This document shows, piece by piece, positions 1 through 8,559 of a stretch of DNA of 64,000 bases; position 1 is the stretch's first letter; each line of letters opens with the position of its first letter. Source of the stretch: Fodinibacter sp963833495 (GTDB lineage: Bacteria > Actinomycetota > Actinomycetes > Actinomycetales > Dermatophilaceae); NCBI GenBank assembly GCA_963833495.1, contig CAWHYJ010000003.1, forward strand, positions 62,001-126,000. Direction: 5' to 3'. The translations under genes were made by a program, and so were the position numbers. The notes beneath the pieces were generated by a model that was given only the letters and a program-made list of their open reading frames with translations, did no database searches and had not been told where the DNA came from.

Positions 1-244
1 CAGTGCGGGTCCAGTTGACCACCCGAATCCGGTCGCCCAGATCGTCCACGCGAAGGACCCAGCCGCGTCCGATCAGCACTAGAAGTCCTGCGGCTCCCGC
101 CCACGCCAGCCAAGCGACGAAGCCGCCAGTGGTGGCTCCTCCCCAGACAAGTAGGGCGACCAGCATGACCAAGGGCGCCGAGCAGACAGCTCTGACGAAG
201 ACCGAGGGCTGGAACTTCTTGCGCACGCGATGAGTCTCGCGCAC
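1..244 (-). CDS. Membrane protein with PH-like domain (partial, C-terminus beyond window)
   Basis: Reads leftward off the window edge, so only about 81 N-terminal residues are visible. After a basic start (RKKFQPS) come two hydrophobic segments (about residues 20-35 and 40-57), then GRGWVLRVDDLGDRIRVVNW, a beta-strand-rich stretch like the start of a bacterial PH-like domain in small actinobacterial membrane proteins. The start taken is a GTG at 244; a second in-frame GTG at 229 is equally possible, and neither has a clear ribosome binding site. The same architecture recurs at 12175-12678. Function unknown. Confidence 0.55.
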   Translation of the reverse strand, partial: MRETHRVRKKFQPSVFVRAVCSAPLVMLVALLVWGGATTGGFVAWLAWAGAAGLLVLIGRGWVLRVDDLGDRIRVVNWTRT

Positions 245-347
245 AGCTCGAGCGTGAACCACGGAGACGACCGCTTCTGCCGCAAGTCGGCTGCTTTGCT
301 CCGCGGTTCGGCGGGCAGAACGTGGCCTACCGCGAGAGGATCCCGCC

Positions 348-431
348 ATGGACGAGTGCCCCGTCGACTGGCGGGAATGGGATGAGTCTGCTGAGAACCG
401 GCCGAGCAAGCCCGCCCGGGAGGGCGCATGA
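348..431 (+). CDS. 27-residue leader ORF, translationally coupled to the exported protein
   Basis: A short ORF starting ATG at 348 behind GAGAGGA and ending in a TGA that overlaps the ATG of the next gene (ATGA at 428-431). The peptide is acidic with two tryptophans and no membrane segment. The overlap predicts that ribosomes finishing here re-initiate on the downstream gene. It may be a coupling leader, a tiny protein, or chance; only the overlap and plausible ribosome binding site support it. Confidence 0.4.
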   Translation: MDECPVDWREWDESAENRPSKPAREGA

Positions 432-991
432 CCCGATGGCCGCGCCGGCGCATCCGCGCACTTGCCATCGCTGTGTCGGCGCTGGCCGCGGTCACCCTCG
501 CCTCCACCGCCGCACCGGTCGCGTTCGTCAGCTACGACGGGTACAGCAGGACCGGGATGAACGTCGCTGAAGGCGGCACTGCCGTCATCGGCCTGGGGCC
601 CTTGCGACCGGCCCATGGTGGCAGCCGCGTCGAGCTCGTCTCGGCCACCGTCGGCGGGCGCGGCATCGACGCCCGCGTGGGGCGCCTGGAGGGCGTCAAG
701 GTCTACCGCATCACCGACCAAGGGGGCATCGGCGCCGTCACAGGCGCCGAGCTCGCAGGTTTCGATGGCGGCCCGGGCTGGACCCTGCTGGAGCCGGCCG
801 GCGCTGTTATCTCCGAGCAGACCCCGCCGTGGGACGCCGTCGTCGTTGTCACCGGCGTCGCCGAGGGCGTGTGGAGTGCCGACTACGTCGACTTCGTCTA
901 TCGGGTGGACGGCCGACGCGGCACCCAGCGAATCGACGTCGGAGCCACCGTATGCGTCGGCTCCCTGGACCGCCCACCTTGCAACATCTGA
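428..991 (+). CDS. Exported or membrane-anchored hypothetical protein, 187 aa
   Basis: A basic N-terminus (MTRWPRRRIR) is followed by a hydrophobic stretch (about residues 10-33) and an AxA-like site, so a Sec signal peptide or N-terminal anchor is likely. The remaining ~150 residues are glycine- and valine-rich with no recognised catalytic motif and resemble a secreted beta-sandwich. Two cysteines near the C-terminus (CVGS and PPCNI) could form a disulphide outside the cell. The start at 428 is backed by GGGAGGGCGC just upstream and by coupling to the 27-residue ORF. Family not recognised. Confidence 0.7.
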   Translation: MTRWPRRRIRALAIAVSALAAVTLASTAAPVAFVSYDGYSRTGMNVAEGGTAVIGLGPLRPAHGGSRVELVSATVGGRGIDARVGRLEGVKVYRITDQGGIGAVTGAELAGFDGGPGWTLLEPAGAVISEQTPPWDAVVVVTGVAEGVWSADYVDFVYRVDGRRGTQRIDVGATVCVGSLDRPPCNI

Positions 992-1033
992 TCCCGCCTG
1001 CGAAGCACGCTCATGCGGCAGTAGTTTCACCGC

Positions 1034-1249
1034 GTGAAGCGGGTTGTGGTCGACGGTGAGCACTTCGATGTCATCGCGCGGGCCGGCGAGCCGGGCGTCT
1101 ACGACTTTCGGTGGACTTCAGGTCCGAATGAGGGGTACGGCTTCGGGAGCGCCGGGCACTGCAGTGGCGGCATGACGGACCGTGAGCTGGAGGCCGCTAT
1201 CCGCAACTTCCTGAGCCACGTCGATCCCACCACTGGCTACATCGAGTAG
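1034..1249 (+). CDS. Small conserved-looking hypothetical protein, 71 aa
   Basis: Starts with GTG at 1034. It reads as a compact alpha/beta protein: VDGEHFDVIARAGEPGVYDFRWTSGP, then a glycine-rich loop, then a helix (MTDRELEAAIRNFLSHVD). The FRWTSGPN...GYGF and DPTTGYIE segments look like those of short uncharacterised actinobacterial proteins, which makes a shadow ORF unlikely. No membrane segment or catalytic motif is visible, and no function is proposed. Confidence 0.6.
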   Translation: MKRVVVDGEHFDVIARAGEPGVYDFRWTSGPNEGYGFGSAGHCSGGMTDRELEAAIRNFLSHVDPTTGYIE

Positions 1250-1377
1250 CAGACGGATCTGCCGCAGATCGCGCATCGCGCCTATGGATGATCACCGTGG
1301 ATGCGTTGGGACGCTGCGACTTTGAGGCGTTGCGACTAGGCCATGTAGCAAAGCTCGAGGTCATATACCGTCGAGCG

Positions 1378-1733
1378 ATGAGTGCGCTCTGGGGGGTCTG
1401 TGTCGTTTCCGTGCTGGCCGTGGCTGGGTGCGCCGCCTCGCCGCCGGTAGCGCCGCAGCAGTCCTCGAGCGTTGCGGCGACCCCAACCGTGAGCTCGTCC
1501 GCTGCCGCACCCGCGCCGAAGTGCCAAAGGCCCACCACCGATGCGCTGGCCGCAGTCAATGGGTGCACTGGGTATGGGCGACGACCGCGGACCCGACGAA
1601 TGGCCAGTTCACGGGCAAGGTCCTGGCCGTTGACGGTGGCGCCCGCGAACTTTCAAAGGCACCGGGAACTCGCGCGACGTCCTACGACCCGGCTAGCGTG
1701 CCCGTCCTGGGCTGTTGGCCACCCACTCACTAG
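1378..1733 (+). pseudogene. Lipoprotein gene interrupted by a frameshift
   Basis: ATG at 1378 opens a signal peptide ending in a lipobox (LAVAGC, Cys about residue 19), then a Ser/Ala/Pro-rich linker typical of surface lipoproteins. Near 1555-1560 the sensible reading moves to another frame, which continues WVWATTADPTNGQFTGKVL and ends ...VLGCWPPTH at 1733. Neither frame alone gives a convincing protein: the first runs on into Arg-rich sequence, and the second lacks the signal peptide. Either a decayed gene or a single-base sequencing error. Confidence 0.55.
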
Positions 1734-1936
1734 GAGCAGTTGACGCGGAACCGTCGAAGACCTTGCCGTGTTTCTCACGGCCGACAGCCGCTCCGCCGAT
1801 CTCCCGGAACTGCCGCTGATTGAGCTGGGTTGCGACAGGTCGAACGAGCAACCTGACCGCGGGCCAGGCACCGCAACGCCCGCGTAGACAGCCGGGCAGT
1901 CAAGACCCGGATAGGTGCTGCTTCCGGACCCCGCCG

Positions 1937-3700
1937 TCAGCTCGTTCGCTGGACGTGATGCGCGGCGAAGAGGAGGTAGACCGCAGCGGTCCACGTGTAG
2001 GCGCGGTCCCTGAGGCCCGCACCGGTAACGGCGTCGAAGTTCTCGGCGAAGCCGGAGCGTTCACACAGCTCTCGGAAACGGGCGCTGACCACGTCTGCGA
2101 GGGCTTCGAACCCGCTGCGTCGCAGGCCGTCCTCGACGATGGCTGTGGACGGTGCCCAGATCGGGCCGCGCCAGTAGCCGTCGGCCTCGTACTGCGCTGA
2201 GGACACCGGCTCGGTGGCGAGGCCGTGCGCGGTGAGGTGGTCCTGCAGCCGATCCGCCATGACCGAGCGGACGTCGTGCGGAAGCCGGTCACCGAGAACG
2301 AGGGGCAGGAAGTTGAGAAGGCTTGTTGCGGTGCTGGGGCGGCCGGACAGGGCGCCGACCGCGATGAACTCGGTGCCCGTCCACAGCTGGTCCAGCAGGG
2401 CACGGACCACCCGGTCGCCGCTTTCGCGCCATTGTGTCGAGGGGCGGCCGAGCTCGTCGGAGAGGTCTGCCAGGACGTCGAGCTGGAGCGCCAGGAAGGC
2501 GGCGAGGTCTGGCGACTCGATGACGCGGTCGACGTCGAAGGTCGTCGAGTTGTCCCAGCCGCTGTCGTTTCCGTGCTGGTAGTAGGGCAACACGTGGCCG
2601 GTACGCCGGCGCGAGTCGAGCCAGAACCGGCTCCATCGGGCCAGGCCGTCGTGGATCTGCCCGAGCTCCTCGACGGTGAGGTCGCGGGTTGCGGTGGCCC
2701 GGATCCGCCGTAGCGCCCATCCATGGATCGGCGGCTTGACGTAGTTGAACAGGATCTCGGAATGAGTCACGGAGTCCGGCAGGGCACCGGACTCGTCCTG
2801 GTGGTCGAAGGGCGCCAGGAACTGGTCGACGGCCGCGTCGGAGCGACCAGGAGAAAGCGCCATGGCGTTGAAGCAGTGGTCCCAGCTCCACAGCTTGTCC
2901 ATCCAGTGCTTCGACATCAGCACCGACTCACGGGTGACGAAACCGCTTGGCTCGACCGTCGCCGACCAGAGCACGTACGCGGCGAGGGCCGCTGCCGGGG
3001 TGCTCGGGTCGCGCCAGGAGGCGATGTCCTCGAGGTAGCAGTTGAAGTCTGCCGCACTGTCGGCCACGACCTCGGCGAACGTCGAGGTGGAGGAGAGCGT
3101 GCTCTGTTGCGAGGTCACCTCGCGAACCTCGGCCTCCCAGGCTTCTCCGTCGCTCCCCAGCAGCACCGAGCGGGTCGCGGCTCCCAGGCTCTCGCAACCC
3201 TCGACGGCCCAGGCGCCACTGAGCACGCTCACCCGGTAACGGCATCCGGTCTCGTAACTGGTGAAGACCAAGGCGTTGTCGCTCGGGTCCGCGAAGAGGA
3301 AGGCACCGCTGAAGGGGGTGAGCTCGCCCACGGCATCCGTGACTCGCAGGCCCAGCCCGGCGCCGCGCAGGCGGATGGCGTCGCGCCCCGCAAAGGCTGC
3401 CTCGACGGACCCCTCCTCCGAAACCCAGCGGAAGGTCGCGGGATCCGCGGACCACGTGGTGTCCACCGGCGCACCATCGCTCTCCGGCTGCAGCGCGAGG
3501 ACCCCGTGGAAGCCGTTGCGGTGCGAGACGAGGTGCACGGTCCCGGTCGTCGTGTGTGGGGCAATGACCGGCGAGAGGTTGAGCCAGGACCCGCGCCGCG
3601 AGAAGGGGATCTCCCGGATGTCGAAGCGAACCCCGGCGTCGGGCCCGATGGTGGCGGGCTCGCCGTCGAGGGAGAGGAGGGTCGTGTCGCGGGGGGGCAT
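1937..3700 (-). CDS. Intracellular glycoside hydrolase, GH63 / mannosylglycerate-hydrolase-like
   Basis: A 587-residue protein with the (alpha/alpha)6-barrel signatures of the GH63/MGH1-like clan: WSWDHCFN near residue 272, a catalytic-type acidic region (DHQDESGALPDS), HGNDSGWDN near 377, and GYWRGPIWAPST near 508. No signal peptide is visible, so it probably acts in the cytoplasm on the oligosaccharide imported by the adjacent ABC system. ATG at 3700 has GAGGA upstream and lies 14 bases after the permease stop; longer in-frame starts would overlap that permease. It is the last gene of the operon. The substrate (an alpha-linked glucosyl or mannosyl compound) cannot be settled from sequence. 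Confidence 0.82.
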   Translation of the reverse strand: MPPRDTTLLSLDGEPATIGPDAGVRFDIREIPFSRRGSWLNLSPVIAPHTTTGTVHLVSHRNGFHGVLALQPESDGAPVDTTWSADPATFRWVSEEGSVEAAFAGRDAIRLRGAGLGLRVTDAVGELTPFSGAFLFADPSDNALVFTSYETGCRYRVSVLSGAWAVEGCESLGAATRSVLLGSDGEAWEAEVREVTSQQSTLSSTSTFAEVVADSAADFNCYLEDIASWRDPSTPAAALAAYVLWSATVEPSGFVTRESVLMSKHWMDKLWSWDHCFNAMALSPGRSDAAVDQFLAPFDHQDESGALPDSVTHSEILFNYVKPPIHGWALRRIRATATRDLTVEELGQIHDGLARWSRFWLDSRRRTGHVLPYYQHGNDSGWDNSTTFDVDRVIESPDLAAFLALQLDVLADLSDELGRPSTQWRESGDRVVRALLDQLWTGTEFIAVGALSGRPSTATSLLNFLPLVLGDRLPHDVRSVMADRLQDHLTAHGLATEPVSSAQYEADGYWRGPIWAPSTAIVEDGLRRSGFEALADVVSARFRELCERSGFAENFDAVTGAGLRDRAYTWTAAVYLLFAAHHVQRTS

Positions 3701-3714
3701 GAGCAGTCCTCGGG

Positions 3715-4533
3715 TCAGTCCTTGACGGCGCCCGCGGTAACTCCGGCGGCGACGTACCGCTGGGCCACGACGAGCAGGATGGCAGTGGGGATGGAGGCAA
3801 CGACGGCGGTGGCCATCAGGGGTCCCCACTCCTGGTTCTGGGAACCGATGTAGTCGTACAGACCCATGGTGATGGGCCGCAGGCGGCCGCCCTCTCTGTT
3901 GAGGGTCGAGGCGAAGATGAAGTCCGACCAAGCCCACAGGAACGCGAACAGCGCCACCGTAACGGCCGCGTTGCGCGAGATGGGCAGCACGATCCTGCGG
4001 AAGGTGGCCCAGCTGGAGGCGCCGTCGACGGCTGCTGCCTGCAGCAGCTCACGGGGGATTCCCGCCATGAAGGTGGCGAAGAGCAGCACCCCGAAGGGGA
4101 TGGCGATGGTCGCGTCGGCGACGATCAGCCCCGGGATCGTGTCGAGGATTCCCAGCTGCACGTAGATCGTGTAGAAGCCGAGCGCCATGACCACCGCTGG
4201 GACCATCTGGGCGACGATGAGCAGGAAGTTGAAGAGCCTGCGGCCCGGCACGAACAGCGAGGAGAGGGCGTAGGCCGCCGGCGCGGAGATGAGCAGGGTC
4301 AGCAGCACGGTGCCGAAGCCGATGAGCAGACTCGTGGCGAGGTATGGAAGCTGGTCCTGCAGGACGACCGCGTAGTTGTCGAGGGTGAAGGAGCGGGGAA
4401 ACAGGTCCCCTCGGCGGATGGCGGGTCGCTGGGTGAACGACACGTTGATCATCCAGTACAGCGGGAAGAGCATGACGGCGGTGAGCGCGACGCCGATCGC
4501 CGTCTTCCACCAGGTTCGCGTGTTCCGGCGCAT
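3715..4533 (-). CDS. Sugar ABC transporter permease, MalG type
   Basis: A 272-residue inner-membrane permease with six predicted membrane segments. It carries the cytoplasmic EAA loop that docks the ATPase (residues ~148-170: GIPRELLQAAAVDGASSW...), in the usual place for the CUT1 carbohydrate family. It starts one base after the upstream permease stop, so the pair is co-translated and should form a heterodimer. No ATPase is encoded here; many actinobacteria use a shared multi-sugar ATPase (MsiK) for such systems, which is the likely arrangement. Confidence 0.9.
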   Translation of the reverse strand: MRRNTRTWWKTAIGVALTAVMLFPLYWMINVSFTQRPAIRRGDLFPRSFTLDNYAVVLQDQLPYLATSLLIGFGTVLLTLLISAPAAYALSSLFVPGRRLFNFLLIVAQMVPAVVMALGFYTIYVQLGILDTIPGLIVADATIAIPFGVLLFATFMAGIPRELLQAAAVDGASSWATFRRIVLPISRNAAVTVALFAFLWAWSDFIFASTLNREGGRLRPITMGLYDYIGSQNQEWGPLMATAVVASIPTAILLVVAQRYVAAGVTAGAVKD

Positions 4534-4534
4534 C

Positions 4535-5494
4535 TCAGTCCTCCTCGCGCCGCTGCACGGCGAGGTAGACCAGACCCATGACCAGTGCGATGAGCAGGAG
4601 GATCGTCCCGACCACCGAGGCCTGTGAGTACTTGATGACGGCCGAGGTGCCCTTGCCGAACGCCATGCCGTAGGCCCAGGTGGCGAGGGTCTGGGACCTT
4701 CCGGTCCCGGTGGTCATGATCCAGATGATGTCGACGACCTTGAGGGTGTAGACGAAGCCGAGGAGGAGGGTGATCGCGGTGACGGGGCGAAGGAGCGGGA
4801 AGGTGATGGACCAGAACCGTCGCCACGGGCCCGCGCCGTCGAGCTCAGCAGCCTCGTAGAGGTCCTTGGAGATGTTCTGGAGCCCCGAGTAGAGGATCAC
4901 CAGGTTGAACGGGATGCCGAGCCAGATGTTCGCGATGATCACGGCCCACAACGAGTTGTCGGCGTTGAGCCACCAGATCGGGTCGACGCCGAAGAGGCCG
5001 AGGAAACGGTTGAGGACGCCGTTGTCGACGTCCATCATCCACTGCCACGTGGTGGCGGACACGATGATCGGGAGCAGCCAGGGGACGAGGAAGAGCCCTC
5101 GCAGCACGGTCGAGAGCGGGAAGTTCTTGTAGAAGAAGACGGCCAGCGCCAGACCGATCGTGTACTGGAAGACCAGGGAGACCACGACGAAGATCGCCGT
5201 CTGCTCCACGGTCGGCAAGAACTGTGGTGAGGCCAGGACCTCCTTGAAGATGTCCGCCCCGACGAACGGTGCCTCTCCGGTGACGTACGTGGCGCGAGTG
5301 AACCGCCGCAGGCTCATCGAGACATTGACCGCGAGAGGGTAGGCGTAGAACAGGATCAGGTAGACGATCAGTGGGGAGGCGAAGATCAGCCCGGTCACGC
5401 GTCTGCGCCGCAGCCGCGGGCGCGGCACCTTGCGGCGCCTGGCGCGTGCCGGCTCCATAGTGGCCCCCGGCCTGCTCGCGGTGGTCTGGCTCAT
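4535..5494 (-). CDS. Sugar ABC transporter permease, MalF type
   Basis: A 319-residue permease with a basic cytoplasmic N-terminus (RARRRKVPRPRLRRRR) followed by six predicted membrane segments. The EAA motif (LYEAAELDGAGPWRRFWSIT) is near residue 215. It is the partner of the MalG-type permease immediately downstream. The ATG at 5494 is separated from the binding-protein stop by 84 bases that hold a strong hairpin, which would let the binding protein be made in excess over the permeases. Confidence 0.9.
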   Translation of the reverse strand: MSQTTASRPGATMEPARARRRKVPRPRLRRRRVTGLIFASPLIVYLILFYAYPLAVNVSMSLRRFTRATYVTGEAPFVGADIFKEVLASPQFLPTVEQTAIFVVVSLVFQYTIGLALAVFFYKNFPLSTVLRGLFLVPWLLPIIVSATTWQWMMDVDNGVLNRFLGLFGVDPIWWLNADNSLWAVIIANIWLGIPFNLVILYSGLQNISKDLYEAAELDGAGPWRRFWSITFPLLRPVTAITLLLGFVYTLKVVDIIWIMTTGTGRSQTLATWAYGMAFGKGTSAVIKYSQASVVGTILLLIALVMGLVYLAVQRREED

Positions 5495-5520
5495 GGCTTC
5501 TCCGTCAGTTCAAGGGCTCG

Positions 5521-5565
5521 GGTGGGCGGTCCGGTGCAGACCCGGTGGTTCTCGGACCGCCCACC
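5521..5565. terminator. Stem-loop between binding-protein and permease genes (attenuator)
   Basis: Perfect 13-bp arms, GGTGGGCGGTCCG at 5521-5533 and its complement at 5553-5565, flank a 19-base loop. It lies between the binding-protein stop and the first permease. There is no U-tract, so partial termination or mRNA 3'-end stabilisation, as in malE-malF style operons, is more likely than full termination. Confidence 0.65.
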
Positions 5566-5578
5566 GCGAGAACGCGCC

Positions 5579-6847
5579 TCAGCCCTTCGCCTCCTGCGCC
5601 GCGACCTTGAAGGCCTCAGCAACCTTGGCCTGGTCACCACTTGCGTTGAGGGCGGCCTGCTCGGCCTTCGACAGCGCGGCCGAGGTCGTCAGGTACTGCG
5701 TCCCGAGGTCGGTCGTGCGCCCCTGGGCACCGTTGATCGCGTCCGCCCACGGCGCGTACACCGGCTCAGCGGCGATCTGCTGCGCCCTGGTCGTCTTGTT
5801 GGCGGTGAAGTAGCCGAGCATGTTGTCGGTCGTGATCTGCTTGTCGGTCCCGAGCAGGCAGTCGATCACCGCCTTGGCGGCGGCGTAGTGGCCAGCGCTG
5901 TTGTCCTTGTGGACCGGCACGACCCCGAACTCGCCACCCGTGGGCACGGGAGCGGCGCCGCCGGATGCCGACGGGATGGGCATCATCTTGATCGGGAACT
6001 TCTCCGCGCCGGCGGCCTTGGCGAACCAGGAGCCGTTCTCGGCGAAGGCGTACTTCCCCGTGAGGAACTGGTCCCAGGACGCGGACTGGTTGTCAGTGAT
6101 GGCAGACTTCGGGGCGTAGCCCTTGGCCACCCAGTCGGAGACGAGCTGCCCGGCCTGCACGGCCTGCGCCGAGCCGATGTCCTTCAGGTTCGCCCCCGCA
6201 CCCCAGAACCACGGCAGGAACTGGAAGGTACCCTCCTCGCCGGGGACACCGGCAAAGGTGATGCCCTTGTCGCCGCCCTTGGTGACCTTCTCGAGCGCGG
6301 CGTTGAGGCTGGCCCAGTCCTTGATCGTCGACATGTCGACCCCGGCCTTCTTGAGGATGTCCTCGTTGTAGTAGAGCCCGAGGGTGTTGGCGCCGATCGG
6401 CACTCCGTAGGTCTTGCCGTCGACGGTACCGGGGCCGGCGAGGTTGGAGTCCGCGTCTCCCGGTGGGATACCGACGGTGTCGAGGGAGGCCAGCAGGCCC
6501 GAGGCGGAGGCCTCCGGCACAGCGGGGTTGTCGAGGAACACCACGTCGGGCGCATTGTCCTCGCGCACTGCGGTGGTGAGGTTGTTGATGAGGTCGGTGT
6601 TGGGTGCCGTGGTGCGGTTGATCGTGGCTCCGCTTGGGGCGCACGCCTGGACGTACTTGGCCCAGTCCGAGCTGGCGTCGTACTGCGGGTACGGGTCCCA
6701 GAAGCCGACCTTGGTCACCGCCGTGGATGCGCCCGCGGATGACGAGGAGCCCGTGGACCCACCACCACCACAGGCAGCCAGCGACGTGGCGACGACGGTT
6801 GCGAAGACGATGCCAGTTGCTCGCCTGACCTTCGGGGTGGTGCGCAT
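5579..6847 (-). CDS. Extracellular sugar-binding lipoprotein of the ABC importer
   Basis: A 422-residue family-1 type solute-binding lipoprotein. The signal peptide (MRTTPKVRRATG...) ends in lipobox LAAC with Cys26, followed by a Gly/Ser-rich tether. The mature part has the typical binding-protein phrases VVFLDNPAVPE, GVPIGANTLGLYYN and W...G..AF.ENGSW. It captures the substrate outside the membrane for the two permeases. The start at 6847 is chosen because AAAGGAA precedes it and it opens the signal peptide; an upstream extension to 6901 would run through the operator. First gene of the operon, with an operator palindrome 35 bases upstream. Confidence 0.9.
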   Translation of the reverse strand: MRTTPKVRRATGIVFATVVATSLAACGGGGSTGSSSSAGASTAVTKVGFWDPYPQYDASSDWAKYVQACAPSGATINRTTAPNTDLINNLTTAVREDNAPDVVFLDNPAVPEASASGLLASLDTVGIPPGDADSNLAGPGTVDGKTYGVPIGANTLGLYYNEDILKKAGVDMSTIKDWASLNAALEKVTKGGDKGITFAGVPGEEGTFQFLPWFWGAGANLKDIGSAQAVQAGQLVSDWVAKGYAPKSAITDNQSASWDQFLTGKYAFAENGSWFAKAAGAEKFPIKMMPIPSASGGAAPVPTGGEFGVVPVHKDNSAGHYAAAKAVIDCLLGTDKQITTDNMLGYFTANKTTRAQQIAAEPVYAPWADAINGAQGRTTDLGTQYLTTSAALSKAEQAALNASGDQAKVAEAFKVAAQEAKG

Positions 6848-6881
6848 GGTGTTTCCTTTCACTTCATTGTGAGCGGGTGGT

Positions 6882-6891
6882 GAACCGGTTC
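6882..6891. promoter_or_regulatory. LacI-family operator upstream of the sugar operon
   Basis: Perfect palindrome GAACCGGTTC with the central CG typical of LacI-family sites, between the regulator stop and the binding-protein start. A near-identical half-site pattern (GAAGCGGTTCGA) lies upstream of the regulator gene, supporting one regulator for both. Confidence 0.7.
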
Positions 6892-6933
6892 GACGACCCA
6901 CCTACCCTCGTCCGGGCGGCCACGGGGGTCTGA

Positions 6934-7938
6934 CTACCCTGTGCTTCCGCGGTCGCGAAGGACCGGGGTGACGAACTGGAGAAGAGGTGGGCCGGTCTCC
7001 AGCGGTTGCGAGATGCGACTGATCAGCCGGGACACCGCCTGCCGACCGAGCTCCTCAGCGGCCGACTCCACCGCGGTGTAGGGCAGGGAGAACTCCTCGC
7101 CGAAGTCCCGCGAGTAGAGGCTGACCACGCTGAGGTCCTCGGGGACGCTCACCCCGCGCTCGCGCAGGATGGAGGGCAGTGCGGCGATCGTCGCGTCGTT
7201 GTGGACGATCAGGCCCGTGGCGGAGGGGTGCGCGTCGAGGATCGACTTCATGGAGCTGCCGATTCCCGGCTGGCGTGACTCGCCGTGGTAGACGTGAATG
7301 CGCAGGCCGTATCGGGCGGCGCGCTCCACCGCGGCATCGCGGAAGCGCCAGGCATACGAGCCGCCGCGCTCGACGACATGCTGCGGCGGCGCGACGAGGA
7401 CGAGCTCGCGGTGCCCACGCTCGTTGAGGTGGTCCACGAGCAGCCGCGCAGCTTCGCCGAAGTCCAGGTCGACGATGTCCAGCCCGGCGGTGTCCCTCGG
7501 CAGGCCGAGGAGGACCCCCGGCTTGGTGACGGCGCGTAGTGCCGGAAGCCGCGGATCGTCAGCGGTGACGTCGAGCAGGATGATGCCGTCGACCATGTTC
7601 GAGTCCGCTATGCGGCGGAGCGCCGTGGGTCCGTCGGGGTCGGTGACCATGAGGATGTCGTAGCCCAGGTCACGAGCCGTCGTGGAGATCGGCAGGACGT
7701 ACTGGAGCATCGCGGGGGCGAACTCGTCCTGGTGGAACTGCAGGAGAACTCCGAGAACCATGGTCTGGGACGTCGCCAGGGCGCGGGCGCCCGCATTGGG
7801 TGTGAAGTCGAGATCCGCGATGGCCCGTTCGATCCGGCGTCGGGTTTCCGCCGAGATCGACCGCTTGCCCGAGAGCGCGTACGAGACGGTGCTGCGAGCC
7901 ACACCCGCACGTCTGGCTACGTCCTCGATGGTGGCCAT
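6934..7938 (-). CDS. LacI-family transcriptional regulator of the sugar operon
   Basis: A 334-residue repressor. Residues 1-45 hold the LacI helix-turn-helix and hinge (TIEDVARRAGVARSTVSYALSGKR), and the rest is a periplasmic-binding-protein-like sensor domain. ATG at 7938 is the only start giving the canonical N-terminus. It is encoded on the same strand directly upstream of the transport operon, 86 bases from it, and matching palindromes precede both units, so it should autoregulate and repress uptake until its sugar is present. The ligand is unknown. Confidence 0.9.
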   Translation of the reverse strand: MATIEDVARRAGVARSTVSYALSGKRSISAETRRRIERAIADLDFTPNAGARALATSQTMVLGVLLQFHQDEFAPAMLQYVLPISTTARDLGYDILMVTDPDGPTALRRIADSNMVDGIILLDVTADDPRLPALRAVTKPGVLLGLPRDTAGLDIVDLDFGEAARLLVDHLNERGHRELVLVAPPQHVVERGGSYAWRFRDAAVERAARYGLRIHVYHGESRQPGIGSSMKSILDAHPSATGLIVHNDATIAALPSILRERGVSVPEDLSVVSLYSRDFGEEFSLPYTAVESAAEELGRQAVSRLISRISQPLETGPPLLQFVTPVLRDRGSTG

Positions 7939-7958
7939 CCTGTCGCGTCCCCTCGTCG

Positions 7959-7972
7959 TCGAAGCGGTTCGA
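7959..7972. promoter_or_regulatory. LacI-family operator upstream of the regulator gene
   Basis: Inverted repeat TCGAA-GCGG-TTCGA, 20 bases before the regulator ATG. It shares GAA(C/G)CGGTTCGA with the site at 6882, which indicates autoregulation. Confidence 0.65.
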
Positions 7973-8325
7973 TTCTCATATTGTTAGCGCAACCATTGCC
8001 GGTCGTCAAGGGTTGGTTGTAATGGGCTGGCGTGCCCTCCTGCACACCTAAGATCACGATGCGTGGGCCGCGGCGTCCGAGCGGCGTGTCACGAACCCGG
8101 GTCGGCATTGGGCGGCGGTGGCCCGGCGTCAGGTGGTGAACGAGCTGGGATGCGGATGGCCACTTCAGCGAGCGAGTGTCCGCGCTTCCCCAGTGCGCGG
8201 GATGAGCCAGCACCGTCGACAAGCGAGAGGCAGGGCCGCCCGATATGACTGTGCTGACCCCGCCGCGCTGTGGGCTGCACGGGGGCATCTCGTCATACAC
8301 CGGGTTTTCGTTATACGATTTGTAG
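7973..8325. other. Intergenic region between the LacI gene and the TA module
   Basis: About 350 bases with no convincing gene on either strand; the short ORFs here have no recognisable protein character. The left end should hold the regulator promoter. The right end (8290-8325) is AT-richer and contains GTTATACG, a reasonable -10 region for the toxin-antitoxin pair. Confidence 0.5.
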
Positions 8326-8559
8326 GTGGTGAGTGAAGAGCAGATTCAGAAGTGGGCTGATGAAGCCGAACAGGGCTACGACGTGGAGGAGCTCAAGCGC
8401 CGAAGCCGCGGACGTCCCGGTCGTGGGGCTCAGCCGATGCAGGTCGTGGCGGTCCGTCTGACCGCTGAAGAGCTCGATGCCCTCGACGCCGTGGCGGCAC
8501 AGAAGGACATGAGCAGGTCCGAGGCCATCCGGGCTGCCCTGGCCCACTTCGCTGCGTGA
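8326..8559 (+). CDS. Ribbon-helix-helix (CopG-like) antitoxin
   Basis: A 77-residue protein. An acidic helical N-terminus (EEQIQKWADEAEQGYDVEELK) and an RGRPGRG linker lead to a C-terminal ribbon-helix-helix segment (VVAVRLTAEELDALDAVAAQKDMSRSEAIRAALAHF), the DNA-binding dimer fold of CopG-like antitoxins. It should bind its own promoter and neutralise the toxin encoded next. GTG at 8326 or 8329 can start. Its stop overlaps the toxin start by four bases (GTGA), the classic order. The partner is frameshifted, so this may now be an orphan antitoxin. Confidence 0.8.
   Translation: MVSEEQIQKWADEAEQGYDVEELKRRSRGRPGRGAQPMQVVAVRLTAEELDALDAVAAQKDMSRSEAIRAALAHFAA

Noticed and set aside
7960..7980. 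GGTTCGATTC resembling a tRNA T-arm
   Set aside because: No acceptor, D or anticodon arm can be drawn around it; the symmetry TCGAA-GCGG-TTCGA upstream of a LacI gene fits an operator better.
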